A stretch of DNA of 64,000 nucleotides from Prorocentrum cordatum (GCA_963575745.1 CAUYUJ010022407.1:35001-99000); one strand, 5' to 3'. Counted from the stretch's first letter, positions 53,105-63,821 are shown. Numbers and translations: made by a program. The notes: a model not told the origin generated them from the letters alone.

Positions 53105-53340
53105 ACTTGAGAGGGAGGGATGGAGGAGGAGGAGGAGGAGGAGGTGGAGGAGGAGGAGGACATAGAAAAGGTAGGATGGAGGGAGAGGCACAATGAGGAG
53201 GAGGACGAGGAGGAGTAGGATTGAGGAGGGACGAGTGAGAGGCAGGAGTGAGGGAGGAGGAGGAGGAGCAGCGAACAGGAGGCTGGAGGAGGATTAAGGA
53301 GGGAGGAGGGAGGGAGCAGAGGGAGAAGTATGGGGGAGGA
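53105..53340. repeat. GGA-rich block, right copy flanking the LINE
   Basis: GGTAGGATGGAGGGAGAGGC, ACAATGAGGAGGAGG, GGCAGGAGTGAGGGAGGAGG, AACAGGAGGCTGGAGGAGG. Same order as the left copy. Confidence 0.9.
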
Positions 53341-53357
53341 GCTGGGAGCGGAGCTGA

Positions 53358-53561
<204 letters not shown>

Positions 53562-53577
53562 TGAGTCAGAAAGACAG

Positions 53578-53880
53578 TTATGGGGATGGAAGGATGGGGT
53601 TGGGAGAAAGGGTCACATCAGTGTTATCGCGCATGCTGAAGGTGTTTATCACACAAACATTCGCACTGCCATTGGCGGTCGCATCCTCCACCCCCACCTG
53701 GAGCTTGAAGTGCTTCCCATTGTGCTGGTACGTCTGCTTGAACTCAATTGGGCTCTTCGCGTACTTTTCATTGAAAGCGGCGTTCCCACTCATCGCCCTC
53801 ACGCGTCTCCCGTCAATCGTCAGCAGTTCTTCTTGAAGATCTCTGCTATGCGCGTCACGGGCTGGGCCAGCATAGTCAGG
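53578..53880 (-). pseudogene. Unidentified antisense coding-like fragment in helicase intron 2
   Basis: The minus-strand frame reads LQEELLTIDGRRVRAMSGNA, AFNEKYAKSPIEFKQTYQHN, GKHFKLQVGVEDATANGSAN, VCVINTF. Lys codons are nearly all AAG, Phe all TTC, and Gln mostly CAG, as in real dinoflagellate coding sequence. No family was recognised. It could be an exon of an overlapping minus-strand gene or a captured gene piece. The + strand frame here lacks these features. Confidence 0.35.
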
Positions 53881-54639
53881 AATCACCTATGCGGTCCGAT
53901 CGGCAGCGATGCTGCGACGCCTGTGCTGACGACGCATGCAGAAGGCGTGTCGCAAACCACGAAGATCAGCAGCGGACCAAGGCAGTGATGATTCTGTACC
54001 AAGAACGGAACGCAACACGGATTCCAGTCTTATTCCCGCATCATGAGCCGAACGCAATACGGAATGAGCCGTGGCCCCGCAACTTCCAAAAACTTGCATG
54101 AGCACGAGGAGCAGTTCACGAGCGAATTCCGCGCCAGCAACAGATCCCAATGCGGAACTTGATGCGGAAGTCATTATTTATTGGGCATTTGCAGGACACT
54201 CACGGCGTTGCTCATGTTTTTGGTCCATCCCCGGTGCTCGTCGTCGTCGCGTCGCTTCAACACTGGACACGGTCCAATGTTGTCCTGAGAGGGCCCAGAA
54301 CACATACAACAGGGGCTCTTGGACGGTCACCCGGATGCCGCGACGGGTTCCAGGAGGACCCCGATAGGGCCACGAAGGAGGCAGCAGGGTTCAATCTGCC
54401 TCTGGGGAAGTTCTGACGGGTCCCAGATGTCCCAAGAGGGCCACGAAAGTAGGCTGCAGGTTGCAATCCGCCTCGCAGGGAGCCTGCGCGGTGTTGGATT
54501 GGCGGCTCTCGCGCTGCGGCGGCAGCTCGTTCGCTCGTCGCCAGACGCAGGCGGCCGAATGCATCGTTCATTGCATTGGAAAGCTATTGCTCGTACCCTG
54601 TATCATTCCAGCCCCTTCCTCCGAACACCACAATTGCCT

Positions 54640-54960
54640 TTCTCACTCAGGGGCGTTCTTGGAAGCCTCGTGAGGGCCTCTTGGAGGTCTCTTAGGCCCA
54701 GTGGGGTGATCTTCGGGGCCCTCTCGGGACCTCTCAGCGGTTTCGGGGAGAGAAAGGACCGAAATGCCAATCCGATTTCTTCTTTTTGGGCCACCCTCAG
54801 TGTCGTATCGAGAGTCTCTTGGGGCCCTCTTAGTGGGCCTCGGGGCCCGTCTTGGTTCGATAGTTGGATCCTCTCGGGCCGTGTCGGGCGCCCTCAAGAT
54901 CGAGAAAACATATGGCCCCTGCCCTCCAGAATGGCCCAAGGTAGATGCGCCCCAAAGGTT
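54640..54960. repeat. CCTCTTGGG-type degenerate minisatellite
   Basis: Words such as GAGGGCCTCTTGGAGGTCTC, TTGGGGCCCTCTT and CGGGGCCC recur about every 10-30 bases. Resembles 63510-63770 and the inverse of 2210-2320. Confidence 0.55.
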
Positions 54961-55449
54961 TTCAGGTCGGGCCCTGAGACGACCTTACGCCACCCTCGAA
55001 GCATGAATCCTGACTACGCTCACGTCGCTTTCGAAATTGCTACGCGGACCGCATCGAGAGAGCACGTGAGCGCCCGGGAGCACCTACAAAACAGTATTTC
55101 AAGCAGCAAGTTCGAAGTGGCGTGAGGACACTTCGCCGAGTGCGAAGAAACAGTGGGTTTGCCGAATGCCGTCCTCGGGTTTGGGGACTATCAACAATGA
55201 AAAGCGGGCCTCGGGAACGGGTCCAGACTTCCGCGGGGGAGCACGGTGAAAGTCACAACAGGTCGGGGGCCTCGGACCGTGACGTGGTCGTTGGCACGAG
55301 GCCGAAGAGGCCCCCATAGAATTCAAAAACGTCCAAGAGGCATTTTGTGAGCTGCTTTGGGATCTCTTCGGGACCACGTGCCGCATGAGGTCACTCCATT
55401 CAGTGTCTACTGCACTGTGTCGGATTATAGCCCGACTGCCTGCTGCGAG

Positions 55450-56224
55450 GCATACAATGTTCTTTACAGCGACCTGGCCAAGGGAAGTGCGCCAGCTTGC
55501 CAGCACGATGTTGCGGAACCCGTACAGGGTCATGATAGGAAACCGCGAGAACCTTAAAGCTAATCAGGATGTCGTTCAGGAAGTGCGGATCGTAGAGGGG
55601 CGCGGCAAGGAGCAAGCGCTTCAGGAGTTGTTGAGCGAAGCAGGGCTGACGCAGCCAGGTGCGATAGGCAAGTGCTTGGTGTTCGTAGGGACGAAAAGGA
55701 TGTGCGAGGAAATCTCGGTCAACCTGTGCCGTGCTGGCGTACAGTGTGCATCTATTCACGGCGACAAGGACCAGTTTCAGCGCGATCAGGCACTGGCGAA
55801 CCTGAAGAGCGGGTATTACAGAGTGTTGGCCGCCACGGACGTTGCAGCCCGCGGCCTTGACATCAAAGGTATCGGTCTGGTGATCAATTACGACATTCCC
55901 AACAATACAGAAGACTACGTGCACCGCATTGGACGAACTGGCCGTGCTGGTGCCAAGGGTTACGCCGTCACTTTTGTCACACGAAACGATGGAGGCAAGA
56001 TATCGGGAATTATCAAGATCATGGAGGGTGCGAACCAAGACATCCCTCCAGAGATTCGCGCCCTGTCAAGGGGCGGCGGCGGAGGTGGGGGCAACCGCGG
56101 CGGTGGCGGTGGCGGGGGATGGGGAGGCGGCGGCGGATCTTGCGTTTGGTGCGCCAAGGGAGAATGTTGGACTCATGGTGGAAAGGGCAAAGGCCGCAGC
56201 CGTAGTCCAAAAGGTCACGGATAA
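55450..56224 (+). CDS. DEAD-box RNA helicase, exon 3 (RecA2 domain and tail)
   Basis: Continues with motif III as FFTATWP (HTMFFTATWPREVRQLAST), motif IV region CLVFVGTKRMCEEI, motif V VLAATDVAARGLDI and motif VI YVHRIGRTGRAG, all intact, so the enzyme should be active. TATWP in place of SAT-P and REVRQLA are characteristic of the DBP2/DDX5 branch. The C-terminal tail is poly-Gly with Arg and Trp (RGG-like), then CVWCAKGECWTH (Cys-x2-Cys-x4-Cys-x2-His) and a basic Arg/Ser end (KGRSRSPKGHG). Stop TAA at 56222-56224. The acceptor AG at 55448-55449 joins exactly in phase with the GC donor of exon 2. Confidence 0.95.
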
Positions 56225-56551
56225 TAGAGTCCAGCGTTTCGAGTAGGGCATCGGCGAGCTTGAGCACATTTCATCCATGATTGGATGTATGGCTTGCTGT
56301 TATCCAGCGGACGACCATCTGGTCTATTCGAGCATGATTTGTCGCGTGCCCCTGTTGTCTGCGAAATGCACGAGCGGCTGATGATGGCAATTGTGCTTCT
56401 ATATCTGCTGGTCTGCGGCCCATCCCTCCCGCCGAAGTGCCTGGACCTCTCGGCAGCCTCTGGGAGCAACTGGTTGGGACCTCTGGGGCGTGTGCGGGAT
56501 CTCTCTTGGGGGATTGGCGCCGCCTCTCGCCACCCACCAGACCACCCCATC
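56225..56551. other. Helicase 3' flank
   Basis: Unique, moderately GC-rich; presumably the 3' UTR and downstream region. No AATAAA is present, as expected for dinoflagellates. Confidence 0.4.
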
Positions 56552-56702
56552 TCAACCCGAAGGCCTCAGCTCGCCCTCAAGTTCCAGTGGGGGGGGAGGG
56601 GTTCGGGGAACATGCGCAAAACACATACGGTACCCGTACCCCCCCCAAAAAACGAAATTCGGGTCTTCGGGTTGGCTTGGGGTGGCGTGGCAGGTGGTAG
56701 GC
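56552..56702 (+). repeat. Family S repeat, copy S2
   Basis: CAACCCGAAGGCCTCAGCTC, GGGGAACATGCGCAAAACAC, ACCCGTACCCCCC, GAAATTCGGGTCTTCGGGTT, GGTGGCGTGGCAGGTGGTAG. Confidence 0.7.
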
Positions 56703-56800
56703 AGGCGGCCACGCCACGTGCCCTGCGGCCCCCATCGCAGTAGCCCCGTGGCCCTCCACCTGTGCTCCTGAGAACAAGGAAGCATCATGAGCGCAAGTCT

Positions 56801-56992
56801 TATGATGTTCCAGCCTACTGTAGCCTTGACCACCAAGAAGAGTGTCGTGCACCAGGAAAGTACCGAGACGTGAAGTCTTGCACGTGTCGGGCCCTGGGAG
56901 GCGATACTCGGTCGACACCGTTTCGATACTCTTCTGGATTCTCGGCCTTATTTCTGGGATGTGGCCCTGAAGTGCGATGGGGGCACCATAAC
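56801..56992 (+). mobile_element. Family E element, copy E4
   Basis: TATGATGTTCCAGCCTACTG, GTCGTGCACCAGGAAAGTAC, CACGTGTCGGGCCCTGGGAG, TTATTTCTGGGATGTGG, GGGGGCACCATAAC. Confidence 0.8.
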
Positions 56993-57083
56993 ACAAGTGG
57001 TCGGAGGCCCGCCCAGAGCCCTCTTGGATCTGTGATGCGCCTCCGGCGCCGCCCTGGTGCCGCGCTCCTGGCACCAGGGTTAA

Positions 57084-57236
57084 GTCGGGCCTGTCCCTCT
57101 ACAGGGGACTTATTCAAAAATAGTCGAAAAATAGTCTAGGGATTCTTCTTTTTGTTTTTTGGGCATCTTTTGAATATGTTTTGAATCTGTTTGATTCTTC
57201 GTTCCATAATCCCACTGTAGGGGGACAGGCCCGACC
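57084..57236 (+). mobile_element. Family A TIR element, copy A16
   Basis: Left TTAAGTCGGGCCTGTCCCTC then TACAGGGGACTTATTC. Right CCCACTGTAGGGGGACAGGC then CCGACCC. Core AAAAATAGTCTAGGGATTCT and a long T-rich tract before CTGTAG. Confidence 0.9.
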
Positions 57237-57652
57237 CAACGCCAGGACCACCCGCGCGGACCTCGGACTGCTCTGCGTCGGGCGGGGAGCATATCTGCAG
57301 CAGCACCCACGGCCTCGCGGGCCGCGGCCCCGCGGAGACGGGGCTTTTGTTGCTCGCGGGTGCCCCGCGCGGGGCGTATCCGTGCGTCCGCGCAGCCGCC
57401 GGAGCGCGCTCCGGAGTCGATGCCGCGAGGGCGCGGGTGCGGAGACGTGGGCGCCGCCCGCGAGCTCTCGTGTGCACGCTGCGGCTCGTTGTGCTCCCCG
57501 CGTGCGGGCAAGGCAGTCGTGTCCGTACCCATGGCGTCTTGGACGCTCTCGGAAGGGGCGTCACACGGCCGAGGCGCAGTCCGCATGAACAAGCATCTGG
57601 CCGCTCTAGGGGCCAGACGTTTATCCACATCCACTGCGCCTCCCTGGTCCCA
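57237..57652. other. Unassigned GC-rich spacer
   Basis: No family matched. A minor GTTTATCCACATCCA word near 57620 recurs near 59240, and GTCTTGGACGCTCTCGGAAGG (57537) resembles GTCTTGGACTGTTTGGGAAGG (59159), suggesting another short family. Confidence 0.4.
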
Positions 57653-57884
57653 AGCAGTGGTGATGGGTCCTGGCGTGCCTAATTATAGGCCTACCAAGCA
57701 ATGTTCAAAGAACCTTTTGTGGTTTCCAAGACATGTTCTTAGAACATTTCTGGCTGGGACTGTCCTGTTTTAGCACATCGGGCTCATGTTCTCAGAACAG
57801 CGTCATTTTTTTGATTATTAGAGAATTGTCGGTTCTACGAACGTTTCGTGGTAGGCCTACAGGAATGCCGGGACGGTCGGTCTT
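57653..57884 (+). mobile_element. Family B MITE-like element, copy B3
   Basis: ACCAAGCAATGTTCAAAGAA, CATGTTCTTAGAACATTTCT, TAGCACATCGGGCTCATGTT, GGAATGCCGGGACGGTCGGT. Confidence 0.75.
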
Positions 57885-57954
57885 TGGGGAAGGGAGCCCG
57901 ACACTCCAAGACGCAGTGGATGTGGCTATATACTTGGAGATCCGACGGGGCGAA

Positions 57955-58050
57955 ACAATTCAACAGCGTAACACATCACGCACAGAGCCCTCGACCCCAT
58001 CGTTTGCGCCGTTCGTCGAGCTGGATCGATCTGTGAAGGTCCCGTGGCTG
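57955..58050 (+). repeat. Family U repeat, partial copy U2
   Basis: CAGAGCCCTCGACCCCATCG and CGCCGTTCGTCGAGC, then GATCTGTGAAGGTCCC. Confidence 0.45.
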
Positions 58051-58121
58051 GAGAACAAGGCGACGACGCCCGGCTCGAAAAAAAGGAGACGCCAGGATCT
58101 CAGGGCTGGATTTCTCGGGCG

Positions 58122-58268
58122 GGGCTAGGATGAGAGTGAATCCGTTCGAGAGCGTTCAGGAACTCTCTGCGGAGGCCGCGGCGCCCGATGCATCCTCCAG
58201 AGTCGCCAGATCTCAGAGGTTATCGACATATCCTCACCCGATGTTGTCCTCGTCCTGGCTTCGTCTTA
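58122..58268 (+). mobile_element. Family M element, copy M5
   Basis: GGGGCTAGGATGAGAGTGAA, GAGAGCGTTCAGGAAC, GGCCGCGGCGCCCGATGCAT, CCTCCAGAGTCGCC, GTCCTCGTCCTGGCTTCGTC. A nine-base GAGACGCCAGG occurs on both sides (58087 and 58274), a possible target-site duplication. Confidence 0.7.
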
Positions 58269-58714
58269 AAATGGAGACGCCAGGGTATCAGGGCTGGATA
58301 TGAATAAAACTCTTGCCCGCACCGTGCTTGAGCCGGCAGCGTGTCCCAGAAAAGCGTTGCCCGAGTCGTTCCCCATATACGTGCTCCGCAAGCCTTTCAC
58401 ACAGCTCCTTCGTGGCGTTTCCTGGGTACCTTGGAAGCGTCTTTCTCGAGCTTGCAAGCGTTCCATGCGTCCTTTGAGCCTGTTTGTTTGAAAGGTCTGG
58501 GCGAGAACGGCCGCGATCGGCCCTCTCCCTCCCCCCCCCCAGACCACGTCGTGTGCGAGGATTTCCGTCGAATTCTCTCAGGATGTCTTAAGATTTCCGG
58601 CGGTCCCCCCCCGTGATGTGATCGGGGGGGGCGATTTCCCCCCCCCTCCCCCGATCCCGCCCGTGATCGCGCAGAGTAAAATGCAGGCTCCTTCGTGTCC
58701 TGGGCTCCCGGGAC

Positions 58715-58830
58715 CTTGAGATCCGACGTTGACTTCGCAGAAAATCGCGACCAGAGCCCCAGGCCCCATCCTTCTGCGCCATCTGTCGAGCCAGGTCCCG
58801 GGGCCCGAGACGGATTCATCTGTGAGGGTC
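58715..58830 (+). repeat. Family U repeat, copy U3
   Basis: CCTTGAGATCCGACGTTGAC, AAATCGCGACCAGAGCCCCA, GTCCCGGGGCCCGAGACGG. Confidence 0.6.
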
Positions 58831-58871
58831 CCATGAGTTCAGCGGAGGCGTCTTTCTCGAGCTTGCAAGCC

Positions 58872-59052
58872 CAGACCCCCGACGTCACGATTCTCTCATG
58901 ACGCGACCCCCAGAGGTCCGGACCTATTCCCCGGGACCAGTTTTTCATTCCGAGTCGTTTTCTGACGGCCCCGAGGCCCGGTGAGGGCCCCCAGAGGCCA
59001 AACATGGCGAAAAACCTCCTGCCGTGACTGCTCATGCCTCGAGGGGGTCTGG
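58872..59052 (-). mobile_element. Family D element, copy D9 (reverse)
   Basis: CAGACCCCCGACGTCACGAT, ATGACGCGACCCCCAGAGGT, CTGACGGCCCCGAGGCCCGG, GAGGGGGTCTGG. Preceded by TTTCTCGAGCTTGCAAGC, also found near 58437 and 42070. Confidence 0.85.
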
Positions 59053-59545
59053 GGAAGCGGCCCTCTCTAGCTTGCGAGAGCGTTCCAGGCATCCTTCCGA
59101 GCTTCCGTGCTGCAGCTGCGTGCTCAGTTGCGGGCAATACTTATATCGATATCCAGAGCGTCTTGGACTGTTTGGGAAGGGGTGCCGAAAGGCCGAGTCG
59201 CACTGGTTATTGATAAAAGTCGAGCCTTTGAGGGCCAGATGTTTATCCATATCCAGTGCGCCTCCAGTTTCTGGGGAAGGCAGCCCAAAACGCCAAGACT
59301 CACTGGATGTGGTTATAACCATTGCCCGCATCAGCAGCAGCGGCGGCGGATGTCCCGCGGGCCGGCGGCCGCGAGGCGGCGGCATCGAGCGGGGCTGGGC
59401 GGCCGCCGAGAGAGCGCGCGCCCCGCGGCGGCCGCGGGCGGAGGGCCGCGCGCGCGCGCGTTGTTTCGGAGAGGCCGCGGGGGACCTTCGGAGGGGGGGG
59501 GGGTCTGCGCAGAAGCAGGGCGGCGAGACGGGTACGGATCCATTG
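59053..59545. other. Unassigned spacer
   Basis: Includes the short family noted at 57537 and a very GC-rich section (59340-59520) with CGCGCGCGCG near 59450. No coding support. Confidence 0.4.
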
Positions 59546-60100
59546 CTCCTCCTCCTCCTCCTCCTGCCCTCCGCCTCCGCCTCATCCTCCTCGTCGTCCT
59601 CCTCCTCCTCCTCGTCCTCCTCCTCATCCTCCTCTTTTTCCTCCTCCTCCTCCCGTTCCTCCTCCTCATCCTCCTCCTCGTCCTCCTCCTCCTCATCCTT
59701 TTCCTCCTCCTCTTCCTGTCCCTCCTCATACTCCTCCTGCTCCTCCTCCTCCTCCTCCTCCTCCTCTAGTTACCTCCTGCTTTCCGTCCCCGTTTCCTCC
59801 TCCTCCCGTTCTTCTTCCTCCTCCTGCCTTCCGCCTCCTCCTCCTGTTTCTCCTTCTCGTCCTCCTCCTCCTCCTCCTCCTCCTCGTTTTCTCCTCCTCC
59901 TCATCATCCTTTTTCTCCTTCTCCTCCGTTTCCTCCTCATATCTCTTCATTTTTCTCTCCCTCCTGTTCCTCCTCCTCCTCGCCTCCTCCTCCTCCTCCT
60001 CATCATCATCATCATCATATCATCATCATCATCATATCATCATCGCAGCATCATCATCATCACGATCATCATCATCATCATCATCATCATCAGCATCATC

Positions 60101-60134
<34 letters not shown>

Positions 60135-60937
60135 TCTTCCTCCTTCCTTCCGCCTCCTTGTCCTCCTCCCGCCCTTCCCTCCTCCCTCCTCCTCCTCTCC
60201 TGCCTCCTCCGCCTTTTCCTCATTCTCCTACTCCTCTCCTCCTCCTCCTTTGCTTGCTCCTCTCCGTTTTCCCGCCGCCTCCTCCTCCTCCTCCTCCTCC
60301 TCCTCCTCCTCCCCTCCTCTCCTCCTCCCTCCTCCTCCTCTACCTCCTCCTCCTCCCTCATCCCTCCCTCCTTCCCCTCCCTCACTCCCTACCTCCTCCT
60401 CCCACCTTCCCGTTTTTCCCTCTTCCTTTCCTCCTGGTCGTTCCTCTCCTCCTTCTTTTCATGATCCCTCCGACTGCGTCTTCCTCCTCCTTCTTTCCTC
60501 CTCCTCCTCCTCTTCCCTCCTCCGTGTTTCTCGTTGTTTCCTACTCTTGATTTCCTCCTCCTCCTCCTCTCCTCCTGTTCGCTCCTCTTCTCCTGTTTCC
60601 TCCTCTCCTCTCCTTTTCCTCCTCCTCTTCTCCTCCTCCTTTTCCTCCTTCTCCTCCTCCTCCTCCTTTTCTCCTCCTCCTCCTCCTCCTCCTTTTCCTC
60701 CTCTCTCGTTTCCCTCTCATCTCTCGCCCTTCTTCTTCTCCCTCCTTCTGATCCTCATTCTCCTCCTCCTGTTCATCCTCCTCCTCCTTCTCCTTCTGTC
60801 TCTCCTCCTTTCCCTCCGCCTCCTCCTCCTTCTTATCGTGCTCCTCTCCGTTGTTCTCATCCTCCTTCTCTGAATCCTTCTCCTCCCCCTCCTCCTCCTC
60901 CTCCTCATCCTCCTCCTCCTCCTCCACTTCCTCCTCC

Positions 60938-60985
<48 letters not shown>

Positions 60986-62475
60986 CAATCATCCTCATCA
61001 TCATCATCCTTATGTTCCTCTTTCTCCTCCTCCTCCTGTTCCTCCTCCTTCATTTCCTCCTCCGCCTCATCCTCCTTCTCACTCCTCCTGTTCCTCCTCC
61101 TCGTTGTTCCTTCTCCTCCTCTTCCTCCATTTCCTCTTCCTCCTCCTCCTCCTCCATCAGTTCCTCCTCCTCCTCCCTATCCTCCTTCTTGTCCTCCTCC
61201 TCATCGTCCACACCTCCTTTTCCGCCTCCTCCTCCTCCTCTTCCTCATCCTCCGTTTCCTCCTCCCCCCTCTCCCTTAGCGTCTTCCTTATGTTCCTCTT
61301 TCGCCTCCTCCTCCTCCTCCTCCTCCTCCTCCTCCTCTTGTTTCCCTCATCCTTATGTTTCTCCTCCTTTCCCTCCTACTCCTCCTTGTCCCGCTCCTGT
61401 CCGTTTTCCGCCTCTTCCTCCTCATCAGCATCATCATCATCTTCCGCCTCCTCCCGTCTCTTGCTCCCCGGCATCCTCGTTTTTCCCCATCCTCATGTTC
61501 CGCCTCCTCCTCCTCCTCCTCCTCCTCCTTCTCCTCTTCCTCCTGTTCCTCCCCATCCTCCTGTTCCTCCTCCTTCTTCCCCCCTCCCCCCCTTTTCCTC
61601 TCCTCCTGCCTCCTCCTTTTCATCTCCGTCTCCTCCTCTCTCCTCTTGTCCGCCTCGTGTTCCCACCTCCGCCTCTTCCGAGCCTTCCTCCTCCTCCTCC
61701 ACCTCCTCCTCAGTTTCCCCTTCCTCCTCCTCTTCCTCCTCTCCTTCTCCTTTTTGTTATCCTCCTCCTCCTCCTTCTCCTCCTCCTCCTCCTCTTCCTC
61801 TTCTCCTCTTCATGTTCCTGCCCCTCTCCGTTTTCCTCCTGCTCCTTCTCCTCCTCGTCTGTCTCCTCCTCCTCCTCCTCTTCCAGTTCCCCCTCCTCGT
61901 TGTTCCCCTCCTCCTGTTCCTCCTCTCTTTCTTTTTCCGTGCCTCAATCCTCCTCTCTTTCTCTTCTCTCCTCCTCCTCCTCCTCCTCCTCCTCCTCCTC
62001 CTCCCTTCCTCCGCTCCTCCCTCCTTCTGTTTCCTCCTCCTCGTTTGCCCCCCTCGTCTCCTCTCGCCCTCCTCATCCTTTTTTCTCCTCCTCCTTCTCC
62101 TTTTCCCTCTCCTCCATCTCCCTCTTCTTTTGGGAAAGCCTCTCGTCCTCTCCTCAGTTTCTCCTCCTCCTCCTTTCCTCTCCTCCTCCTCCGTGTCCTC
62201 CTCATCGTTATCCTTCTTCCTCCTAACTCCTTCTCCACCTGCTCGCTCCTCCGCCTCCTCTCCTCATCCTCCCTCCCTCCTTGGTCCTGCTTCCTCTCCG
62301 CTTCCCTCTTCCTCCTCTTCCTCCTCCTCCTCCTCCTCCTCCTCCTCTCTCCTCCTCCTGCCTCCTCCCTCCCATCCTCCTACTCCTCCTCCTCCTCCTC
62401 CTCTCCTCCTCCTCCTCCTCCTCCCCCTCCTCTTCCTCTCCTCCTCCTCCTCCTCCTCCTCCTCCTCCTCCTCCT
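59545..62475. repeat. 2.9-kb CCT-rich (TCC)n array
   Basis: Polypyrimidine on the + strand: TCC/CTC with CTTTTCC, CTGTTCC and GTTTCC interruptions. There are two embedded ATC tracts, 60000-60130 and 60940-60990. A single frame is open for more than 650 codons here purely because of the repeat. It is the longest microsatellite in the window. Confidence 0.95.
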
Positions 62476-62704
62476 GCGCGTTGACGCGGTGAACCGGCTG
62501 TTCCGCTACGCACCACGCTGTCTCGGTTGGGCAGCGAGTCGCTGAGCGACGAGGTGTATGCCTCTCCCCTGACCGTCGATACTGGCGCCTGCGGGCCCCG
62601 TCCTCCTGTCTGGGAGGCCGAGGGTGACGGTTGAGCCTCGCTCACCGCTCACTTCTTGGATCTATGACAATCATGATACTGTTCCTCCTCCTCCTCCTCC
62701 TCCT

Positions 62705-62804
62705 NNNNNNNNNNNNNNNNNNNNNNNNNNNNNNNNNNNNNNNNNNNNNNNNNNNNNNNNNNNNNNNNNNNNNNNNNNNNNNNNNNNNNNNNNNNNNNNN
62801 NNNN
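62705..62804. other. Assembly gap of 100 N
   Basis: Exactly 100 N. The gap begins inside a short CTC tract, so the missing piece is probably more microsatellite. Frames drawn through it mean nothing. Confidence 0.99.
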
Positions 62805-62970
62805 GCCCCGTGCTTCCCTGCCCATCCCCTCGTTCTTTCCACCTCCTCCCCCTCGCCCTGGGCCCCCTGGCCGGGCCCACAGCGGGGGCCCAGGAGCGGC
62901 GTGTGCGCGCCCTCCCGGCTTGGCACTGCTCCTGGGCCCAGGATTGGCCTAGCCAGGGGCCGCGGACCTC

Positions 62971-63157
62971 AGACCCCCTCGCGCTGCGAAAAAAAAATCA
63001 CGACGGGAGAGTCTTTTGCTTTTTTTATTGCCTCTGGGGGCCCTTACCGAGCTTCGCGGCCGTCAAAAAACGATTCAGGATGAAAAAACGGTACCGGTGA
63101 ATGGGTCCAGATCTCTGGGGGTCGCGTCATGAAAAAGCCATGACTTCGGGGGTCTGG
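62971..63157 (+). mobile_element. Family D element, copy D10 (near complete)
   Basis: CAGACCCCCTCGCGCTGCGA, AAATCACGACGGGAGAG, GGGGGCCCTTACCGAGC, GGGGGTCGCGTCATGAAAAA, GACTTCGGGGGTCTGGG. Confidence 0.85.
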
Positions 63158-63269
63158 GATGTGCATAGGTCTCTTCGCCCTTACAAAAGGCTGGAGCGGG
63201 CACGCAGTCAGGGGTCGCCCCGCTGGGGCGCGAAGCTTCGAGACGGAACGGGTACCGAGAGCGCTACTC

Positions 63270-63452
63270 CAGGCCTCCCATGTGGGTCGGAGCGGATGGG
63301 GTCGGAGGATCGCGCCGCATCGCCGATACATTGGCGATGCGGCTCGATGGGGAGCTCGATTTTCTCCACGCGGACGTCGCCGATGCATCGCCGACGTCGC
63401 CTTTGTATCGCCGGTGAATCGGTGATGCGTCGGCGATACGGCGCAATCCCGG
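63270..63452. mobile_element. Family G palindromic MITE, copy G2
   Basis: CAGGCCTCCCATGTGGGTCG, GGAGGATCGCGCCGCATCGC, GATTTTCTCCACGCGGACGT, CGCCGATGCATCGCCG. Same order as G1; the right terminal repeat is lost. Confidence 0.75.
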
Positions 63453-63509
63453 GATCTTCAGTTGCTGCCAGCTGCTTTTGACACCAGTATGGTTTTCAGT
63501 CATTTCGGC

Positions 63510-63770
63510 TTCATGGGTGCGTACTTTTCGGGGTCCTGTCGGGTTTCCCCGGGCCGTGTTGGGGGCCTTCTCTGGGCCATCCTGACGCCACAAGTGGCCG
63601 TCTCCGTTTGTCTTGAACGTCTGTCTACCTAGGGGATCTCTTGGGGCCGTTTTGGTGCCCTCGTGAGGCCATCTAGGGCCATCTTGGGTGTGCCACCGAA
63701 TGGCGGTCTGGGGGAGTCGAGGGGACTTGGGGTCTGTGCGAGGCCGCCTTGGTAGCTCTGGAGGGGGGGT
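63510..63770. repeat. GGGCCATCTTGGG-type degenerate minisatellite
   Basis: Recurring GGGCCATC, TTGGGGCC and GAGGCCATC words, like 54640-54960. Confidence 0.5.
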
Positions 63771-63821
63771 GATGCCGTGAGGCCGCCCCCCCACCTGGAT
63801 CTCACGAGGGGGTGGGCGATA

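Larger units (their letters stand above)
46433..53110 (-). mobile_element. Non-LTR retrotransposon (LINE), about 6.7 kb, antisense in helicase intron 1
   Basis: Complete in layout, read on the minus strand: ORF1 (52974-51871), then AP-type endonuclease, reverse transcriptase, Cys-His knuckle and RNase H (51741-46496), and a 3' end with hexamer repeats of CATGAG type (46433-46452). ORF2 is split over four frames, so it is inactive unless the breaks are assembly errors. The flanks are two copies of a 240-bp GGA-rich block. AP endonuclease plus RNase H places it in the I/R1/Tad-like range of LINE clades, but the clade cannot be fixed without a tree. Confidence 0.85.

Noticed and set aside
60534-62492. 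652-codon Ser/Pro/Leu frame
   Set aside because: It is generated by the TCC array; overlapping open frames exist on both strands and there is no domain.
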